DNA of 64,000 nt from Sulfurimicrobium sp031426915. Its GTDB lineage: Bacteria > Pseudomonadota > Gammaproteobacteria > Burkholderiales > Sulfuricellaceae. Numbering within the stretch: position 1 is the stretch's first letter; the number at the start of each line of letters is the position of its first letter. The notes beneath the pieces are model-generated. The model saw only the letters and a program-made list of their open reading frames with translations, did no database searches and was not told the origin of the DNA. Where the stretch lies: assembly GCA_031426915.1 (NCBI GenBank), contig JASJPB010000013.1, positions 223,070 to 287,069 of the forward strand. The letters are read 5' to 3'. Below, piece after piece: positions 46,468-54,667 of the stretch. A program made the position numbers and the translations under genes.

Positions 46468-46640
46468 ACCGCAAAGGACGCTATGGTTCGCAAAGGAAGC
46501 GGGGTAAGCAGACATTTCGCCACAAGGCGAAAGCTCGCAAAACAAAGCGTTAATGGATTTAAATGGCCCACCCATCGGCTATGCGGCACACGCTGCCCAA
46601 GCTACTGGATTCCTTCGCGTTCCTTTGCGTCCATTGCGGT
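46468..46640. repeat. Imperfect inverted repeats in the hypA-hypB gap
   Basis: The 218-bp gap between hypA and hypB is unusual in this otherwise packed operon. ACCGCAAAGGACG at 46468-46480 faces CGTCCATTGCGGT at 46628-46640 (12 of 13 matching), and AAAGGA/TCCTTT words continue inside both arms. It may be a short degenerate inserted repeat. No gene is seen in it. Confidence 0.45.
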
Positions 46641-46653
46641 TAAGGGTTATTCA

Positions 46654-46995
46654 CTATTCCACTTCCAGTTCCTTGATGCGCATCTCGATGCCCCCGGTCA
46701 CTTCCACCGGGTAGCCCCCGCATTCCGGACAAGGATCATAGCGTTGCGTCAATTTCACTGACTTGAAGCAACTCAGACAACGCCCTTCACCGGCAGTTTC
46801 GATAATTTCAAGCTGCGCCCCTTCGGCCAGACTGTCCCGAGTCACGGCATCGAAGCAAAAACGCAGCGCTTCCGTCTCCACCCCTGCCAGTTGCCCCACC
46901 TCGACCCATACGGTCTTCACCCGTGCAAAGGCATTGCTGCGAGCGCTGTCCTCGATAATCTGCAACATGCTCTCGGCGAGCGACATTTCATGCAT
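46654..46995 (-). CDS. hypA: Hydrogenase maturation factor HypA
   Basis: A 113-residue nickel metallochaperone. The N-terminal MHEMSLAESMLQIIED gives the Ni-binding His2, and the zinc site is CLSCFKS..CPECGG. The start overlaps the hupK stop by 8 bp. Confidence 0.95.
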   Translation of the reverse strand: MHEMSLAESMLQIIEDSARSNAFARVKTVWVEVGQLAGVETEALRFCFDAVTRDSLAEGAQLEIIETAGEGRCLSCFKSVKLTQRYDPCPECGGYPVEVTGGIEMRIKELEVE

Positions 46996-48142
46996 GATTC
47001 AACTCTAACGTATAAGCAACACAGGGGTCCAGCGCCAGCAGCAGCAACTCGGCGGCTGCGCGCGCCTCGTCCGCCGAAGCCGCCGGCTGCCCGGCCAAGC
47101 CGCAAGTATAGGCGCCCTGCGGATGGAAATTCCATTCGGTGGGAGCCACGATACGGTAATCCGCCACTTTCCCGTCGTCATCCAGCGCCAGCCAGTGAAT
47201 CAACAGGCCGCGTGCCGTTTGTACCCAGGCGGCGCCCACGCCGGGGCGCAGCGCGGCGCTTTCCAGCCAGGGCAGGCGCTGCGCGTCGCCAGCCAGATTT
47301 TTGCTCAGATCGACAACTTCCAGCAGGCGCGCCAGCAGACGCACGAAAATACTCGCCCCTTCCCGCTCCAGCAAACTGGAGATCAGGGGATGACCAGCCA
47401 TGCGGGCCAAAGCGCCGGTTTCCGCGGGTGCACCCTGCCAGCTTGGGAGCATCGCAAAATCCTGATCCCGTTCCAGTTCCGGCAACACACGGCCCAGCAT
47501 TTCCTGCCGCCGCAGCGACGGCAGGAGCGGGACGCCGCCTCCACCCCAGCGGCCCTTGCCATGCCAGAGTTCGCGCATGCTGACTGCCAGCGGCGTGGCC
47601 CCGCTATCAAACCATTGCTCCATTTCCCGCAGGGTTAGCATGGAACTCAAGCCGGGGAGTGTCATTCCCAGAAGTGTGCCGGCCAAATTCCGCCATGCCC
47701 CGTCATCCGGCACGGCAATTTTTCCCCCGGCCGTTTTCCAGTCGTCGCGGGACAGGACGGGGTCCAGCGCGCGGGCAAAACTGCGGCGCAGTTGAGTAAA
47801 CTCCGCCACCATGGGGGGCTGGCTCACGATTTTCGGCACATCGAGCATAAAGCGCCACAGCGATTCCTGAATCGCTTCGCCGCGCACCAGCCGCTCGCGC
47901 CATTTCGTCGTTTCGGCTGGAGCCACGATGCCCCTGGCCGCTTCCAGCGCCATCACCCCGGCCACGCCCTGTGCCTTGCCGCACAGGCTGAACAACAGCG
48001 GGATCAGATTCACGGCCTGCTGGCCGTTTTTTCCACGCAGCAATTCAACGGCTTCCACGGGATGGCGCGGAGCCAGGTCGACGCTGCTGATTTGCGCGCC
48101 ATCCCAGCACAGGCGGATGTGAATCTTACCGCCCGGATCCAT
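46988..48142 (-). CDS. hupK: HupK/HoxV-like hydrogenase assembly protein
   Basis: A 384-residue protein distantly related to the hydrogenase large subunit, as in HupK/HoxV, which are thought to scaffold Fe(CN)2CO assembly for membrane-bound hydrogenases. It lacks the N-terminal RxCGxC motif, and its C-terminal L2 counterpart is DPCVAYTLELNHA, with one Cys instead of CxxC, so it should not be a catalytic subunit. The open frame extends upstream over hybE; the ATG at 48142 follows a G-rich ribosome-binding stretch and overlaps the hybE stop by 17 bp. Confidence 0.85.
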   Translation of the reverse strand: MDPGGKIHIRLCWDGAQISSVDLAPRHPVEAVELLRGKNGQQAVNLIPLLFSLCGKAQGVAGVMALEAARGIVAPAETTKWRERLVRGEAIQESLWRFMLDVPKIVSQPPMVAEFTQLRRSFARALDPVLSRDDWKTAGGKIAVPDDGAWRNLAGTLLGMTLPGLSSMLTLREMEQWFDSGATPLAVSMRELWHGKGRWGGGGVPLLPSLRRQEMLGRVLPELERDQDFAMLPSWQGAPAETGALARMAGHPLISSLLEREGASIFVRLLARLLEVVDLSKNLAGDAQRLPWLESAALRPGVGAAWVQTARGLLIHWLALDDDGKVADYRIVAPTEWNFHPQGAYTCGLAGQPAASADEARAAAELLLLALDPCVAYTLELNHA

Positions 48143-48599
48143 CCCCGCCCCCCGAAGAAAAATGCCCACGCAGGAAATTGCGTTTGGAGTGCGACACTTC
48201 CTCCATTTTCGGCTGTGCGGGAGCCGCGACATTGAACAAGGTATCCATGGCCGCCTGGGCGGCTTCCCTGGCCGTTTCCTGACTGTCGAAGTTTTGCATG
48301 GAAGCGAACAGGGGGCACTGCTGATAAGACCCCAGCACGGGCTCATGCGCGGCGACGAAATTCAGTTCGCCCGCCGGGAAGGCCCATCGCTGCCGGGTCG
48401 ATTCAGGCAAATTCAGCCATTCCCCATCCGCGCCGGGCAATATCAGGTAATTCATGCACCACGGGGTGATCAGCACGCCCAGCCAGTTACCGCAAAACAG
48501 GCGGAAACCGGACACCTCGACCTGCAGCGTGGAATTAAGAAAAGGTAGCCCGGCCATGCGTTCCTGATGGATGGCACGAAATGCGGCTTCCACCAGCAT
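48126..48599 (-). CDS. hybE: HybE-family [NiFe]-hydrogenase assembly chaperone
   Basis: A 157-residue HybE/HupJ-type chaperone. FRAIHQERMAGLPFLN, FCGNWLGVLITPWCMNYLILP and ELNFVAAHEPVLGSYQQCPLFASM are diagnostic. The first ATG (48599) lacks a ribosome-binding site and lies just inside the conserved region. The frame stays open upstream to an ATC at 48638-48640 that is preceded by GGGAGCGG, so true initiation may be at a non-standard codon, adding about 13 residues (IESLSPGFADNPA). Confidence 0.85.
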   Translation of the reverse strand: MLVEAAFRAIHQERMAGLPFLNSTLQVEVSGFRLFCGNWLGVLITPWCMNYLILPGADGEWLNLPESTRQRWAFPAGELNFVAAHEPVLGSYQQCPLFASMQNFDSQETAREAAQAAMDTLFNVAAPAQPKMEEVSHSKRNFLRGHFSSGGGDGSGR

Positions 48600-48655
48600 G
48601 GCGGGATTGTCGGCAAAGCCAGGGGAAAGAGATTCGATCTAAACCGCTCCCAAAT

Positions 48656-48880
48656 TCAAGAGGCGGCGATGATTTCGCGAAAGGCGCGCAACGCTTCCTG
48701 CGCGGGGTCCGGTTCGATGCGCTGGTAGGCGAAGCTGCCTGCCTGCACCAGCACGTAATCCCCCAGGGCCACCTCTTCAACCAGCAGGATCAGGCTCACA
48801 TCGCGCTGCTCGCCGAAACATTCGACGGTGGCCATCATGCCGTCAAGCGCGACGATGCGGGAAGGGATGGACATGCACAT
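48656..48880 (-). CDS. hupF: HypC/HupF-family hydrogenase chaperone
   Basis: A 74-residue second HypC-type protein, corresponding to HupF/HoxL or HybG. It starts MCMSIPSRIVAL with Cys2 and contains LGDYVLVQAGSFAYQRIEPD. It lies directly after hybD and likely serves the hybC product, while hypC at 42277 may act more generally. Confidence 0.9.
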   Translation of the reverse strand: MCMSIPSRIVALDGMMATVECFGEQRDVSLILLVEEVALGDYVLVQAGSFAYQRIEPDPAQEALRAFREIIAAS

Positions 48881-48881
48881 T

Positions 48882-49361
48882 TCAGTGTCTCGCGGTGAGG
48901 TTCATTCCAAGCTGGTTCAGCTCATTCTTCACCAATCCTACCACCTGCGGCAACTGCCTTGCCACCACAGGCGTGAGTTCCATGCCCAAGGCCAGCGATT
49001 CCGGTTCGATGCCGATCACTGTGGTGGTGCCTGGTTGTTCACCCATCAGCACCAGCGTAGCCAGCACGTCGGACAAGCCAACCTGATGAGGTGAAAGCTT
49101 GGTGCGGAAGAACACCGGCACCTCGGCACCGGCCATCCTGACGATGGTGGCAGGCGGCTTTCCGCTGCGCACCGCGTCCACGATGATCAGGTGGTCGGCG
49201 TGCCCCAGGTCTTCCAGCATTTCCATGGCTGAAGTGCCGCCATCGATCACTTCAACCTCGGGCGGCAGGACATAATCGCGCATCAGCTTTTCCACCGTGC
49301 GCACGCCTATGCCTTCATCCGAGAGCAGGATATTGCCCACGCCCAACACCACGATGCGCAT
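48882..49361 (-). CDS. hybD: Hydrogenase maturation endopeptidase HybD/HupD
   Basis: A 159-residue nickel-dependent protease that removes the C-terminal tail of the large subunit. It has the fold signature VLGVGNILLSDEGIGV with the metal-binding Glu, DGGTSAMEMLEDL and the later His in SPHQVGLSDVLA. It begins 1 bp after the hybC stop. Confidence 0.94.
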   Translation of the reverse strand: MRIVVLGVGNILLSDEGIGVRTVEKLMRDYVLPPEVEVIDGGTSAMEMLEDLGHADHLIIVDAVRSGKPPATIVRMAGAEVPVFFRTKLSPHQVGLSDVLATLVLMGEQPGTTTVIGIEPESLALGMELTPVVARQLPQVVGLVKNELNQLGMNLTARH

Positions 49362-51068
49362 CTACAACACCTTTACCGTTACGACTTCCTTGTTGTCCGG
49401 ATCGAGCACATGTACCGCGCAGGCCAGACAGGGATCGAAGGAGTGCACGGTGCGCAGGATTTCCAGCGGTTTTTCCGGATCGGCCACCGGGTTGTTGAGC
49501 AGAGCCGCCTCGTATGGGCCGGGGACATCGCTTTCGTTGCGCGGCGCGGCGTTCCAGGTGGTCGGCACCACCGCCTGGTAGTTGCTGATCTTGCCGTCCT
49601 TGATCACCACCCAGTGCGAGAGCACGCCACGTGGGGCCTCGTGGAAACCGACGCCGCTGACCTCGCCCTTGGGAAAGCTTGGCTTGTTGAAGGTCGCGGC
49701 GTCCCCCTTGGCGATGTTCGCCATCAGCAGGTTCCATTGATTATCCAGCTCGTCCACCTGCACCGCGCACGAAACTGCCCGCGCCGCGTGGCGGCCGATG
49801 GTTGAATGCAGCGCGGAAACAGGAATGGTGGTCTTGGCCAGCGAGCCCACCGTGTCCAGCACGGTCTGGAGATATTTTTTGGTCGGCGCGTGGTCTGCCG
49901 CCACCATGTTGAGCACCCGCGCCAGTGGGCCCACCTGGGCCGGACGGCTATAGAAGGTGGGGGACTTGACCCACGAGTATTTGCCGTTGTCCTGGAAGTC
50001 GGTGTATTCAGGGTCGGTTTCGCCCTTGTAGGGATGCAACGCACCCTTGCCGCCCTTGTACCAGGAGTGCTTGACGCTCTCCTCCACGCCATCGCGGAAA
50101 TAAGGGTCGCTGAAGCTGGTGATCGGATGGTGGCTGGCCAGATCGCCGCCCTTGATGTAGCCGCCCGGCAGCGCAAACTGGGTGCCCTTGGTGTCCAGCG
50201 GCAGATCCGGCACCGAGAGATAGTCGGTGATGCCCGCCCCGTACTTGGTCCAGTCGGAATAGAACGCACCGATGGCGGAAACATCCACCAGGTAGACGTT
50301 TTTCACGAAATCCGCCAGTTCGTCGATCCAGCCCTTGATCGCCATCAGGCGTTCCACCGTCAGAACCGACTGGGAATCCAGCGCGATAGGATTGGCCACG
50401 CCGCCCACCGCCAGGTTCTGGATATGCGGCGTCTTGGAGCCGAGCACGCTGACGATCTTGTTCGCCTTGCGCTGGATGTCGAGCGCCTGGAGATAATGCG
50501 CCGTGGCCAGCAGGTTCACCTCCGGCGACAGTTTCATGGCCGGATGGCCCCAGTAGCCGTTGGTGAAGATCCCGAGCTGGCCGGTGCCGACGAAGGCACC
50601 GAGGCGCGTCTTGACCTGCTCGAACTCGTGCCGGCTGTTGCCTTTCCAGGTGGAAAGCGACTCCGCCAGCTGCGCAGTCTTGGCCGGATCGCCCTTCAGC
50701 GCGGAAGTCACGTCCACCCAGTCCAGCGCCGAGAGGTGATAGAAATGCACGATGTGGTCGTGGATGGCATGGGCCGTGATGATCAGGTTGCGGATGTACT
50801 GGGCGTTGAGTGGCACTTCCAGCTTGAGTGCATTCTCGACCGCGCGCACCGAGGCGATGGCGTGCACCGTGGTACAGACGCCGCAGATGCGCTGGGTGAT
50901 GGTCCAGGCATCGCGCGGATCGTGGCCGAGCAGAATCTGCTCCACGCCACGCCACATCTGTCCGGACGCCCAGGCCTTGGTCACCTTGCCCCCATCCACC
51001 TCGCAGTCGATGCGCAGGTGGCCTTCAATCCGGGTGATCGGATCTATGGTGATTCTTTTGCCCATCAT
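49362..51068 (-). CDS. hybC: [NiFe]-hydrogenase large subunit
   Basis: A 568-residue catalytic subunit for H2 oxidation. The L1 motif RICGVCTTVHAIASV (about 61-75) and L2 motif DPCLACAVH (near 546-554) provide the four Cys ligands of the active site. Fifteen residues after the final His (VLDPDNKEVVTVKVL) form the tail removed by HybD. The gene order hybO-A-B-C places it with hydrogenase-2-type (group 1c) enzymes. The open frame starts MMGK; the second ATG is also possible. Confidence 0.96.
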   Translation of the reverse strand: MMGKRITIDPITRIEGHLRIDCEVDGGKVTKAWASGQMWRGVEQILLGHDPRDAWTITQRICGVCTTVHAIASVRAVENALKLEVPLNAQYIRNLIITAHAIHDHIVHFYHLSALDWVDVTSALKGDPAKTAQLAESLSTWKGNSRHEFEQVKTRLGAFVGTGQLGIFTNGYWGHPAMKLSPEVNLLATAHYLQALDIQRKANKIVSVLGSKTPHIQNLAVGGVANPIALDSQSVLTVERLMAIKGWIDELADFVKNVYLVDVSAIGAFYSDWTKYGAGITDYLSVPDLPLDTKGTQFALPGGYIKGGDLASHHPITSFSDPYFRDGVEESVKHSWYKGGKGALHPYKGETDPEYTDFQDNGKYSWVKSPTFYSRPAQVGPLARVLNMVAADHAPTKKYLQTVLDTVGSLAKTTIPVSALHSTIGRHAARAVSCAVQVDELDNQWNLLMANIAKGDAATFNKPSFPKGEVSGVGFHEAPRGVLSHWVVIKDGKISNYQAVVPTTWNAAPRNESDVPGPYEAALLNNPVADPEKPLEILRTVHSFDPCLACAVHVLDPDNKEVVTVKVL

Positions 51069-51074
51069 GCTCTC

Positions 51075-52244
51075 CTAAATAGCTTTGTTAAGCTTCTCTT
51101 CCTTAGGAAGAATCGGCAGGTAACGTACCAGTACGATATAAGCCAGAATCTCCAGCGCGATCATGCCAATGGAAACCATTATTTCCGGCACCGACGGGAA
51201 GTAGTGCCAGCCAGCGCCGGTTTCCAGGCCCACCAGGTAGGAATTGATGCGCAACATGAATCCGGCCAGCAACAGGCAAAATGCCGAAATAAACAGTTTG
51301 GCGGGATTGCGCCGCGCGGCCGGTTTCGCCAGCAGCGCCAGCGGCGCGATGAAGAGCCCCATCTCGACCCAGAACCAGAAGGCTTCCACACTCAACTCGA
51401 ACATGTAACCGAGTGCGCCGCGCCACGCCAGATCCGCCAGCCGCACCACCAGATACACCGCCAGCAAGCCCGTCATGAAGCGCGATATACTGGTCAGGAG
51501 ATGCATTTCGAGCGGGCGCCGGAAACCGGAAGACGACAGGCAGGCCTCGAAGATCACGATGGCAAAACCGATGGTCACCGCCGTCATCAGGTACAGCAGC
51601 GGCAGCAACATGGTCTGCCACAAAGGGTGAACCTGGTAACCGAACACCACCAGCAGCGACCCCAGCGAAGATTGATGCATGGAAGGCAGCAATACGCCCA
51701 GCGCAATAATGAGAAACAGCACCTTGTTGAGTTTTTTCTTGATATCCCTGAGGCCGAATTTCTCCAGGAAGGCGGGAGCGAATTCGATCCACATCACGAA
51801 AATATATGCCGTAATGCACACCGCCACCTCGAACATCACTGAGTTGACCTGGGCATAGCCCGGCCAGAACATGTGCCAGATGTTCCAGTAGCGGCCAAGA
51901 TCGAAAATCACCGAGGCGCCGGCCAGGGTATAGCCGAACAGACTGGCCAGCAGCGCAGGCCGCACCATGGGGTGATATTCGCCCTTGTTGAAGATGTACA
52001 CCAGCAAGGCCATGGTGTACCCGCCGCAGGCGAAAGCGGAGCCGATCATCACGTCGTAGACCACCCAGATGCCCCAGGTGTATCCGTCGTTGACGTTGGT
52101 CACCGCGCCGATGCCGTAAACGAAGCGTATCCCCAGGATCACGAAGGCGATCGCCACCAGCAGCGCCAGAATAATCGTGAACGGGGTCACCATCTTGCCG
52201 CCCAGAGGGGCCGGCGCAGGATGGTAAGAATGTGTGGCTGACAT
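51075..52244 (-). CDS. hybB: HybB, NrfD-family membrane subunit of hydrogenase
   Basis: A 389-residue integral membrane protein with about ten hydrophobic helices, of the NrfD/PsrC/HybB family. It passes electrons between the iron-sulfur subunit HybA and the quinone pool and may link this to proton movement. DGYTWGIWVVYDVMIGSAFACGGY in the N-terminal part (about 53-76) is typical. It lies between hybA and hybC. Confidence 0.93.
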   Translation of the reverse strand: MSATHSYHPAPAPLGGKMVTPFTIILALLVAIAFVILGIRFVYGIGAVTNVNDGYTWGIWVVYDVMIGSAFACGGYTMALLVYIFNKGEYHPMVRPALLASLFGYTLAGASVIFDLGRYWNIWHMFWPGYAQVNSVMFEVAVCITAYIFVMWIEFAPAFLEKFGLRDIKKKLNKVLFLIIALGVLLPSMHQSSLGSLLVVFGYQVHPLWQTMLLPLLYLMTAVTIGFAIVIFEACLSSSGFRRPLEMHLLTSISRFMTGLLAVYLVVRLADLAWRGALGYMFELSVEAFWFWVEMGLFIAPLALLAKPAARRNPAKLFISAFCLLLAGFMLRINSYLVGLETGAGWHYFPSVPEIMVSIGMIALEILAYIVLVRYLPILPKEEKLNKAI

Positions 52245-52256
52245 GAAGACGTCCTC

Positions 52257-53243
52257 CTATTTCTTCTCTGCTGTGGTTTCGGTTTCTTCCATGTCGTCCT
52301 TGACGTTGCGTTTGGCGACAAAGGTCAAAACCCCGAGAAACGCCAGAGGCATCATCAGCCAGCCGTACAGGGTGTGCTGCATGCTTTCAGATACGCTGGC
52401 ATAGGAACGTTCCGGCAGCGCGGGCATGCCCAGCTTCTCGAACGGCACGGCGGAAAGCTTGAGCATCTGGGTTCCGCCCACTTCCTTGTCGCCATAGATC
52501 TGGGGAATATATTTGGCGGCTTTGGCAACATGGGAAGACTGGTCGTGCGTCTTGAGGTTGCCGCGCGGGAACTCGGTTTCCTGGCCCGGCTTGAGCGCCA
52601 GGCGGCGTTTGGCTTCGGCATGCAGGTCCTTCACCGGGCCGTATAGCGTGGCACCGGTCGGGCACACCTCGGCACAGGCGGCGTACTTGCCTTCCTTCAT
52701 GCGATGCTCGCACAGCTTGCACTTGGTGATTTGCGGGAACGGCGTGTCGTACTGGAAGCGCGGCACCCCGAACGGGCATGCCGCCACGCAGTAGCGGCAG
52801 CCGATACAGGCCCCCTTGTCATAGCTCACCACGCCTGTGACCGGGTCCTTGGTCATGGCCGACACCGGACAGGCGGAAACGCAGGATGGATCGACGCAAT
52901 GCAGGCAGGACGACTTCATGAAGGCGTAGCCGTCCTGCTCGCTATCCTTCTTCTCGCCGCTGCCGGACTTGTACATCTTGATCACGGTGATGGTGTAGCC
53001 GGAAATATCGAGGGGCGTATCCCAGTATTTTTCCTCGGTGGAGAACTCCGGCGGCAAGCCGTTGGTTTCCTTGCACGCCGCCACGCAGGCCTTGCAGCCG
53101 ATGCACAGCGTGCTGTCATAAAGCAGCCCCACCGCCTCGGGCGGCATGGTCTTGTTGCCGCGCGCCTCGGCCGCCCCTCCGCTCGTCAGGAGCGCCCCAC
53201 CGGCGAGCGCTCCCTTGAGGAAATCGCGCCGCTTCATGCTCAT
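52257..53243 (-). CDS. hybA: HybA, periplasmic four-cluster ferredoxin subunit
   Basis: A 328-residue iron-sulfur protein. The Tat signal MKRRDFLKGALAGGALL exports it folded. Cys motifs for four [4Fe-4S] clusters are CIGCKACVAAC, CLHCVDPSCVSACP, CIGCRYCVAACP and CKLCEHR..CAEVCPTGA. A C-terminal membrane helix (about 292-312) anchors it. It carries electrons from the small subunit to HybB. The ATG overlaps the hybO stop (ATGA). Confidence 0.95.
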   Translation of the reverse strand: MSMKRRDFLKGALAGGALLTSGGAAEARGNKTMPPEAVGLLYDSTLCIGCKACVAACKETNGLPPEFSTEEKYWDTPLDISGYTITVIKMYKSGSGEKKDSEQDGYAFMKSSCLHCVDPSCVSACPVSAMTKDPVTGVVSYDKGACIGCRYCVAACPFGVPRFQYDTPFPQITKCKLCEHRMKEGKYAACAEVCPTGATLYGPVKDLHAEAKRRLALKPGQETEFPRGNLKTHDQSSHVAKAAKYIPQIYGDKEVGGTQMLKLSAVPFEKLGMPALPERSYASVSESMQHTLYGWLMMPLAFLGVLTFVAKRNVKDDMEETETTAEKK

Positions 53244-54412
53244 GATCCGGCCCCCTCTTTATCCTTGGACACCGTTGCGCTGTCGGCTTCGTGGCCGGCG
53301 CCCAGGTTACGCGCCAGCATCGCGGCACCGCCTGCCGCAGCACCCGCGATAGCCGCCAGTGCCGCTGCCGATCCGAAGGTGACGCCCTTGCCCTGATCCT
53401 CGTAGATGCGCGGGAAGGACAGTGGCGGTACGATATTTTTCAGTTCCGCCAGAGCGTGAATGGGCTTGCTGAACCCCACCCCTTTCTCGGTGCAGCCGAT
53501 GCAGGGATGCCCCGTACCCACCGGCCAGCTGGCGCAACCCACGTCTCCGAACAGGATGGTCGGGCAATTGGCGTAGGTTTCCGGTCCCTTGCAGCCCAGC
53601 TTGTAGAGGCAATAGCCCTTTTTGTGGCCGACATCGCCGAATTCCATCGCGAAGCGCCCGGCGTCGAAATGGGCGCGGCGCTCGCAGTTGTCGTGGATCA
53701 GGCGCGAGTAGGCGAATTTCGGACGGCCCAGTTGATCCACGTCGGGTAGCTTGCCAAAGGTGAGGAAATGCACCACCGTGGAAAGGAAGTTATAGGGGTT
53801 GGGGGGGCAGCCGGGAATATTGGGAATCACCTTGCCCAACACCTCGCCCGCGCTTGAAGCGCCGGTCGGGTTGGGTCCGGTGGAAGGCATGCCGCCCCAG
53901 GACGCGCAACTGCCGATGGCCACCACGGCGGCAGCATCGGCGGCGCATTCCTTGACCATGTCCACCGCAGTCTGGCCGCCTATCTTGCAGTAGATGCCCT
54001 TGTCCTTGGTGGGGATGGCCCCTTCCACCACCAGCAGATACTTGCCCTTGTTGGCCTTCATGGCATCCTTGCGCGCAGCCTCGGCCTGATGGCCCGCCGC
54101 CGCGAACAGGGTTTCATGGTAGTCGAGGGAGATCACGTCCAGGATCAACTTTTCCAGGGTGGGGTGCTCGGCGCGCAGCAGGGACTCGGTGCATCCGGTG
54201 CATTCCTGAAAGTGCAGCCAGATCACGGAAGGCCGCTTGGCGCTCGCCACCGCCTCGGCCATGGCCGCGTCGGCGCCCTTCGGCAGGCCCATGGTTGTCG
54301 CCATGGCCGCGCACAACTGAAGAAACTCCCGACGTGAAACGCCTAGCCGCTGTTCCAGCGCAGCCACGCCGTCACTGTGCTCCAGCACTTCAATACTCTC
54401 GTTCTTGCCCAT
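53240..54412 (-). CDS. hybO: [NiFe]-hydrogenase small subunit HybO
   Basis: A 390-residue Tat-exported small subunit (SRREFLQLCAAM) with a C-terminal hydrophobic anchor (about 350-370). Proximal-cluster Cys occur in ECTGCTES, IGSCASWGG and PGCPPNP; medial and distal clusters in DNCERR..YCLYKLGCKGP..NCP and GCASWPVGTGHPCIGC. The proximal motif is CTGC, not the CTCC of oxygen-tolerant enzymes, so a standard oxygen-sensitive type is expected. The frame extends to 54439, but the ATG at 54412 has a GGGGGG ribosome-binding site. It is first in the operon. Confidence 0.96.
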   Translation of the reverse strand: MGKNESIEVLEHSDGVAALEQRLGVSRREFLQLCAAMATTMGLPKGADAAMAEAVASAKRPSVIWLHFQECTGCTESLLRAEHPTLEKLILDVISLDYHETLFAAAGHQAEAARKDAMKANKGKYLLVVEGAIPTKDKGIYCKIGGQTAVDMVKECAADAAAVVAIGSCASWGGMPSTGPNPTGASSAGEVLGKVIPNIPGCPPNPYNFLSTVVHFLTFGKLPDVDQLGRPKFAYSRLIHDNCERRAHFDAGRFAMEFGDVGHKKGYCLYKLGCKGPETYANCPTILFGDVGCASWPVGTGHPCIGCTEKGVGFSKPIHALAELKNIVPPLSFPRIYEDQGKGVTFGSAAALAAIAGAAAGGAAMLARNLGAGHEADSATVSKDKEGAGS

Positions 54413-54420
54413 GACGCCCC

Positions 54421-54476
54421 CCTGTAATAGGACCAACACTTATACAAGACCTATACAAGAATCGTGCCATTACAGG
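54421..54476. promoter_or_regulatory. Inverted and direct repeats around the hybO promoter
   Basis: CCTGTAAT (54421-54428) and ATTACAGG (54469-54476) form an 8-bp inverted repeat with 40 bp between, enclosing the sigma-54 site. TATACAAGA occurs twice, at 54441-54449 and 54452-54460, 11 bp apart (about one helical turn). These are candidate binding sites, perhaps for NikR, but they do not match the E. coli NikR operator. Confidence 0.35.
54454..54469 (-). promoter_or_regulatory. Sigma-54 promoter of the hydrogenase operon
   Basis: The minus strand reads TGGCACGATTCTTGTA, which matches the sigma-54 consensus TGGCACG-N4-TTGCW at all but one core position; the GG and TG doublets are correctly spaced. 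The expected start of transcription is about 30 nt before the hybO ATG. This fits control by the HoxA-type activator encoded at the end of the operon. Confidence 0.8.
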
Positions 54477-54667
54477 AAATCAACGAAAATACAGGGCTGT
54501 CATGAAAACAACCGACTCAATTATGGAATGGTTATTTCCACTTTCGCCGTTTCAATGGTTAGCGTGCTTCCATATTTTCATCAGTCACGGCAAAAAATCC
54601 CATTCGCCAGCCCATCAAGCATGCGCGCACAGTTATTGCATGTGACCCGGCAGTTACAGGAGGCCAG

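Noticed and set aside
49806..51842. A 678-codon plus-strand frame opposite hybC and hybB
   Set aside because: It is antisense to the catalytic hydrogenase subunit, His/Gln-rich in the way shadow frames are, and has no start signal.
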